Made by a program: the position numbers and the translations under genes. Positions 61,881-64,000 of a DNA stretch of 64,000 nucleotides are shown in pieces (the first letter of the stretch is position 1; each line of letters starts with the position of its first letter). This stretch comes from Panacibacter microcysteis (GTDB lineage: Bacteria > Bacteroidota > Bacteroidia > Chitinophagales > Chitinophagaceae), in the NCBI RefSeq assembly GCF_015831355.1, contig NZ_JADWYR010000003.1, positions 186,001 to 250,000 of the forward strand. The letters run 5' to 3'. The notes under the pieces were generated by a model. That model had not been told where the DNA came from. It did no database searches and saw nothing but the letters and a program-made list of their open reading frames with translations.

Positions 61881-62102
61881 ATGATGAAAAAACTAGCAAT
61901 TATATTATTCGCATCAGCATCTGTGTATTTAACAGCGTGTGGTACAGGCAGCAACGATGCAACGGGCAGTGACAGTACAATCAGTACAGATGCACCCACA
62001 GGCCCGGCACCAGATAATACCAATGCCACAAACCCTTCCATACCAGACTCGGGATTTGTAGATACAGCTTCTCAAAAACCTTTGTCAGACAGTATTCAAT
62101 AA
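61881..62102 (+). CDS. Small lipoprotein, 73 aa
   Basis: This 73-residue lipoprotein has lipobox YLTAC (Cys20). The mature part is short, Ser/Thr/Pro/Asp-rich and without predicted structure (GSNDATGSDSTISTD). Starts at 61881 and 61884 (MMKK) are both possible. It lies 8 nt after the previous gene, consistent with an operon. The role is unknown. Confidence 0.65.
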   Translation: MMKKLAIILFASASVYLTACGTGSNDATGSDSTISTDAPTGPAPDNTNATNPSIPDSGFVDTASQKPLSDSIQ

Positions 62103-62125
62103 GGGTTGCCTGAAGAAAAAATTAT

Positions 62126-62200
62126 GAGCCCGGCTATAGTAATATAGCCGGGCTTTTGTTGCGTCGCACTCTTGTACGGCAACAATACTATTCAGCAGCG
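62126..62200 (+). repeat. Intergenic repeat copy 25
   Basis: The core at 62159-62178 is of the GCGTCGCACTC type. Unlike other copies, its left part folds as a perfect 12-bp hairpin followed by T residues. Confidence 0.85.
62128..62158 (+). terminator. Terminator formed by the left arm of repeat copy 25
   Basis: agcccggctata (62128-62139) pairs with tatagccgggct (62144-62155), loop gtaa, followed by ttt. It lies between converging genes. Confidence 0.75.
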
Positions 62201-63891
62201 GATACAATCCTGTAGATTTTTCCATCGGCTTTCGTCATTATATAAAGGTCATTGTTGGCATCAGTGCCAAAGTGAAGATCAACGCGGTCATTACCGCATA
62301 ACGTTTGAAGGCTTGCAGTTTTTCCATCTATTGCAACAGACCATTCCTGTAACGGGGCAATACTTCCCTGTTTAATGTTGAAGATGTTGGTAAAAAATAA
62401 GCGGCCGGTAGGTATATCGCCAAAAAGGAACTTATTTTTTAAGGCTGCAATGGGGCCTTTGTATGCATAGCCACCAGAGATGGCCTTTCCTTCATCATGG
62501 TCGTATTCAATAACAGGGTATGTAATATGCATGGCACTGTCATCTGCCGGCAATGCGTAAACTTTATTTATGTTGCCGGTATCGTGAATTACAAAATTTC
62601 CTTCTCTTAATGGCCAGCCAAAGTCGCTGCCGGCTGTAACCATATTTACTGATTCAATGTTTGCTTGTCCAACATTGCTAACGAGCATGGCTCCGCCGGC
62701 CAGCCACGTAATTCTATGCGGGTTGCGGAAACCCATCGCAAATATTTCGGGTGCAGCACCGGGTGTATGCACAAAAGGGTTCGTTGCAGGAATACCGTAC
62801 CTTCTATTGCGGCTGTTGCTGCCTGAGGGGTCTATTCGAATTACCGTTCCCCAGAGATTAGCCTTGTTGTGTGCAAGTAAAAAACCATTTTCGGTGCATC
62901 CGCCGTCCCCGATGCCGCCATACAGCAGGCCATAATCTTCATCACCCTTTTTTGCAAACGGGTTAAAGGCTATTTCCTGCATGCCATGAATAACCGAAAC
63001 CATGTTAATGCGCAGCAACTCCCTGCTGGTACCCTTGAATGTACGGTCATTTACATCATTGGCCTTCCACTCTGTAAGCACCCACTGTAATGAAACTTTG
63101 ATGGAATCTGCATAACCAAAGTCTGCGATTGCGGAGCCGGTTTTTTCTGTGTGCGTTGTATAGAATAGTCCGTTGCGCATAAACGCCGGGTGAAAAGCAA
63201 TACTGCCAAAACCACTGCCTAGCCCGGGTTCTGCAATAAAGCCTGGCTTTAGTTGTTTCATGTTCATGAATACTGAACTGGTGTTGCCGGTAAGCTGGTA
63301 AAGATTTCCCCTGAGGTCGAGCACGAACAGTTTGTTGCTGCCCGGCTGTACAATCATCTGGGTTATTCTTGCCAATGGCTTTTTGCCACTATCAGCAGAG
63401 GCTGGCAACTGTGCAATAAACTGCAGGTTAGCAGTGAGCGCAGATTTTGGAATTTTTGAAGGCACAGGATCTTTTACCGCATCGGCATCTTCCGCTGTAA
63501 CTGTTGCTGTATGAGTGTTTAAAAAGGCAATGATATGGTGTATGTCGTTGTCGGTAAGCGAACCAAATGATGGCATTGATACTTTGTAGCGGGCGTACAG
63601 TTTACCTGCACGCTCATCACCGTGGCTGATCATAGCCTGCGGATCTTTGATAAAATCAGTAAGCCACTGCGTGGTTACTTCTTTTGTAACTGCATTCAGT
63701 TGCGGACCAATGCCATCCTGCCTGAAGTTGTGGCAACCTTCGCAACGCTGGTTGAACACACTTTCACCTGCGCTGATGCTGGCGGTATCATGCGCTATGG
63801 TTTTATCATCAAATGCACTGGCAGGCTGGCAGGCATTGAAACAGATCATTAATAAACAGGATAAGATAAGAACCGGCAGAGTTTTCAGCAT
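62188..63891 (-). CDS. Cytochrome c / PQQ-type sugar dehydrogenase fusion lipoprotein
   Basis: This 567-residue protein has a lipoprotein-type signal (FNACQ, lipobox Cys21). A class I cytochrome c domain spans about 40-125, with haem motif CEGCH and a Met ligand in KVSMPSFG. The rest (about 150-565) is a six-bladed propeller of the soluble glucose/sorbosone dehydrogenase family, with SIAFHPAF, GGIGDGGCTENG, FAMGFRNPHRITW and SDFGWPLREGN. It would oxidise a sugar or aldehyde in the periplasm and pass electrons to the haem of the same chain. Cofactor binding (PQQ) is inferred from family. Confidence 0.88.
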   Translation of the reverse strand: MLKTLPVLILSCLLMICFNACQPASAFDDKTIAHDTASISAGESVFNQRCEGCHNFRQDGIGPQLNAVTKEVTTQWLTDFIKDPQAMISHGDERAGKLYARYKVSMPSFGSLTDNDIHHIIAFLNTHTATVTAEDADAVKDPVPSKIPKSALTANLQFIAQLPASADSGKKPLARITQMIVQPGSNKLFVLDLRGNLYQLTGNTSSVFMNMKQLKPGFIAEPGLGSGFGSIAFHPAFMRNGLFYTTHTEKTGSAIADFGYADSIKVSLQWVLTEWKANDVNDRTFKGTSRELLRINMVSVIHGMQEIAFNPFAKKGDEDYGLLYGGIGDGGCTENGFLLAHNKANLWGTVIRIDPSGSNSRNRRYGIPATNPFVHTPGAAPEIFAMGFRNPHRITWLAGGAMLVSNVGQANIESVNMVTAGSDFGWPLREGNFVIHDTGNINKVYALPADDSAMHITYPVIEYDHDEGKAISGGYAYKGPIAALKNKFLFGDIPTGRLFFTNIFNIKQGSIAPLQEWSVAIDGKTASLQTLCGNDRVDLHFGTDANNDLYIMTKADGKIYRIVSAAE

Positions 63892-63952
63892 TTGGCACTA
63901 CTTGTCGTTAAAAATAAAACATTTCACACACTGCATTGTAAGCGGGCAAATT

Positions 63953-64000
63953 TTATAAAATCAGCACTACGGTGCCGCCTATTATGAGTAGTGCGCCAAT
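63953..64000 (-). CDS. C-terminal end of a membrane protein, cut by window edge
   Basis: The last 15 codons before a TAA at 63953-63955 read IGALLIIGGTVVLIL, a hydrophobic helix typical of the last segment of small multidrug or EamA-type transporters. Too little is present to name it. Confidence 0.45.
   Translation of the reverse strand: MGALLIIGGTVVLIL

Overview
The window is a stretch of chromosome from a member of the Bacteroidota, most likely the Chitinophagaceae. The signs are a SusC/SusD pair, a type IX secretion sorting domain, a PafA phosphatase, a probable serine palmitoyltransferase, promoter boxes of the form TAnnTTTG, and almost no Shine-Dalgarno sequences. Most of it is ordinary housekeeping and accessory chromosome: accA, dapA, radA, holB, ricT, dtd, arfB, an RNase Z, membrane proteins and lipoproteins, and three tRNAs (Asp, Gly, Leu). 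No transposase, integrase, phage gene or CRISPR array was seen.

Layout. 1-4424: small genes (KTSC lipoprotein, RRM protein, several hypotheticals). 4445-8800: an AT-rich island of four one-gene cassettes, all on the + strand (UvrD-like helicase, trypsin-like protease, cupin, VOC protein). Each is followed by a ~187-nt attC-like element. 8852-17524: two hypotheticals, tRNA-Asp, accA, dapA, an AhpD-like protein with a Crp/Fnr regulator, an esterase, RNase Z, a glycosyltransferase, tRNA-Gly and tRNA-Leu. 17904-30307: an L-fucose / L-galactose-type sugar locus (FucP transporter, mutarotase, two SDR dehydrogenases, FAH-family hydrolase, lactonase, zinc dehydrogenase, GH95 glycosidase, UxaB, UxaA). 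30771-38475: probable serine palmitoyltransferase, a VOC protein, a SusD/SusC pair on the - strand, and a candidate small RNA. 38500-57584: radA, ComF, lipoproteins, glutathione peroxidase, holB, ricT, a broken phytanoyl-CoA dioxygenase gene, BrkB family, MazG-like, dtd, arfB, flippase, pafA, an RsmI-like methyltransferase, EI24 and an AAG glycosylase. 57707-64000: an outer-membrane barrel protein, a run of small proteins, and a cytochrome c / sugar dehydrogenase fusion.

Two features are not explained by ordinary genes. First, the cassette island: the first bases of each cassette are the reverse complement of the bases that open its own attC-like element. That is the signature of integron-type cassettes excised as circles. 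The four elements span 188, 186, 189 and 187 nt from AAC to GTT, and there is no integrase in the window. Second, a family of about 25 intergenic repeats sits in both orientations between genes across the whole window. Its 20-bp core occurs in two main versions, GTACAAGTGAGTGACACAAC and GTACAAGAGTGCGACGCAAC. The copies never interrupt a gene but often create false N-terminal extensions.

The sugar locus holds two overlapping routes: an oxidative L-fucose route (dehydrogenase, lactonase, keto-deoxy-fuconate dehydrogenase, diketo-acid hydrolase) and an L-galactonate route (5-dehydrogenase, UxaB, UxaA). No enolase-type L-fuconate dehydratase is present, so either UxaA fills that step or the enzyme lies elsewhere.
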